Both the position numbers and the translations under genes were made by a program. 64,000 nt of DNA. Origin: Chitinophaga sp. YR573. GTDB lineage: Bacteria > Bacteroidota > Bacteroidia > Chitinophagales > Chitinophagaceae. Of the stretch, positions 63,732-64,000 are shown one piece after another (positions within the stretch are counted from its first letter, which is position 1; each line of letters begins with the position of its first letter). The stretch is taken from positions 930,001-994,000 of the forward strand of contig NZ_FOJF01000003.1 in NCBI RefSeq assembly GCF_900110995.1. Direction: 5' to 3'. A model generated the notes under the pieces. That model was not told where the DNA came from. It did no database searches and saw nothing but the letters and a program-made list of their open reading frames with translations.

Positions 63732-64000
63732 TTATTTTTTCTTCTCTGCCAACATCTTCTCCAGCAAGGCAATCTTTTCTCTTTCACTTTTCAATAGAGC
63801 CTCATATAATCTTTTATTTTCCTCCATTGCTTCTACCCATCTATCGATTGGATTGAATACTGGTTTATAATTAATAGCTGCGTTGTCGTTAAAATTACAA
63901 GCGATGTTATTAATTGCCGCATCCTCATTAAAATTCTTAATGGCATCTACAGGCACCTTCAACGTTTTTGCAATCTGTTCCAGTTGCTCTGGTTCAATCG
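63732..64000 (-). CDS. HTH regulator, C-terminal part (runs off window)
   Basis: The minus-strand frame is open to the window edge: IEPEQLEQIAKTLKVPVDAI, then KNFNEDAAINNIACNF, ending in a coiled-coil-like tail VEAMEENKRLYEALLKSERE with KIALLEKMLAEKKK. The first visible residues are the last helices of an XRE helix-turn-helix, a pattern common in Bacteroidota regulators with a C-terminal leucine-rich helix for dimerisation. The N-terminal DNA-binding helices lie beyond the window. It is closed by the terminator at 63682. Confidence 0.75.
   Translation of the reverse strand, partial: IEPEQLEQIAKTLKVPVDAIKNFNEDAAINNIACNFNDNAAINYKPVFNPIDRWVEAMEENKRLYEALLKSEREKIALLEKMLAEKKK

Overview
The window looks like chromosome from a Bacteroidota bacterium of the Chitinophaga type. 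The support is a SusC-like receptor preceded by a FecR anti-sigma factor and an ECF sigma factor, a periplasmic-sensor kinase with an AraC-type response regulator, secreted glycoside hydrolases, proteins with type IX secretion C-terminal domains (both the short type A and the gliding-motility type B), and promoters of the Bacteroidota form TTG-N18-20-TAnnTTTG. There is no intact rRNA, tRNA or CRISPR array.

Region 1 (1-17.2 kb) is mostly glycan use: sigma/FecR/SusC (minus strand, SusC cut by the window edge), a GH5 mannanase-like enzyme and a GH3 beta-glucosidase-like enzyme in one plus-strand unit, a membrane-anchored patatin-like lipase, an amidohydrolase, and a kinase/regulator pair divergent from a GH43 lipoprotein that is its likely target.

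Region 2 (17.2-35 kb) holds an amidohydrolase with a His/Cys-rich N-terminus, a methyltransferase, a MacB/FtsX-type permease, two large type IX-secreted proteins, TPR proteins and small lipoproteins. It also holds much gene debris that intact ORFs do not reveal: a frameshifted lipoprotein, a right-handed beta-helix (GH110-like) remnant behind a large perfect palindrome, a CPBP-protease remnant, a REP-associated transposase remnant with a REP-like palindrome, and an aldo-keto reductase fragment butted against an AraC tail.

Region 3 (35-55.3 kb) is an accessory hotspot. At least six times a strong hairpin terminator is followed by a degenerate ~50-bp sequence resembling a tRNA 3' end read on the minus strand (about 35.15, 39.0, 41.2, 48.4, 51.15 and 55.2 kb). 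These elements cut the region into modules: a lipoprotein/DHFR-like/AraC/SDR module; PpnP, HxlR and a metallo-hydrolase; an IPT-domain lipoprotein plus a Crp-controlled electrophile/quinone-handling cluster; a compact operon of a PD-(D/E)xK-like nuclease with two paralogous small acidic proteins (a candidate undescribed defence system, its first gene broken by one in-frame TAG); and two membrane/secreted hypotheticals. A group II intron has inserted inside one element, and the uninterrupted sister copies let its empty site be reconstructed.

Region 4 (55.6-63.3 kb) is an AT-rich, six-gene minus-strand defence operon: XRE regulator, nuclease-methylase fusion, HsdS specificity subunit, ABC-type ATPase with TOPRIM nuclease domain, and a Septu-like PtuA ATPase plus PtuB HNH pair. 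Spacing is tight or overlapping throughout, suggesting one regulated composite system. The window closes with the tail of another HTH regulator.
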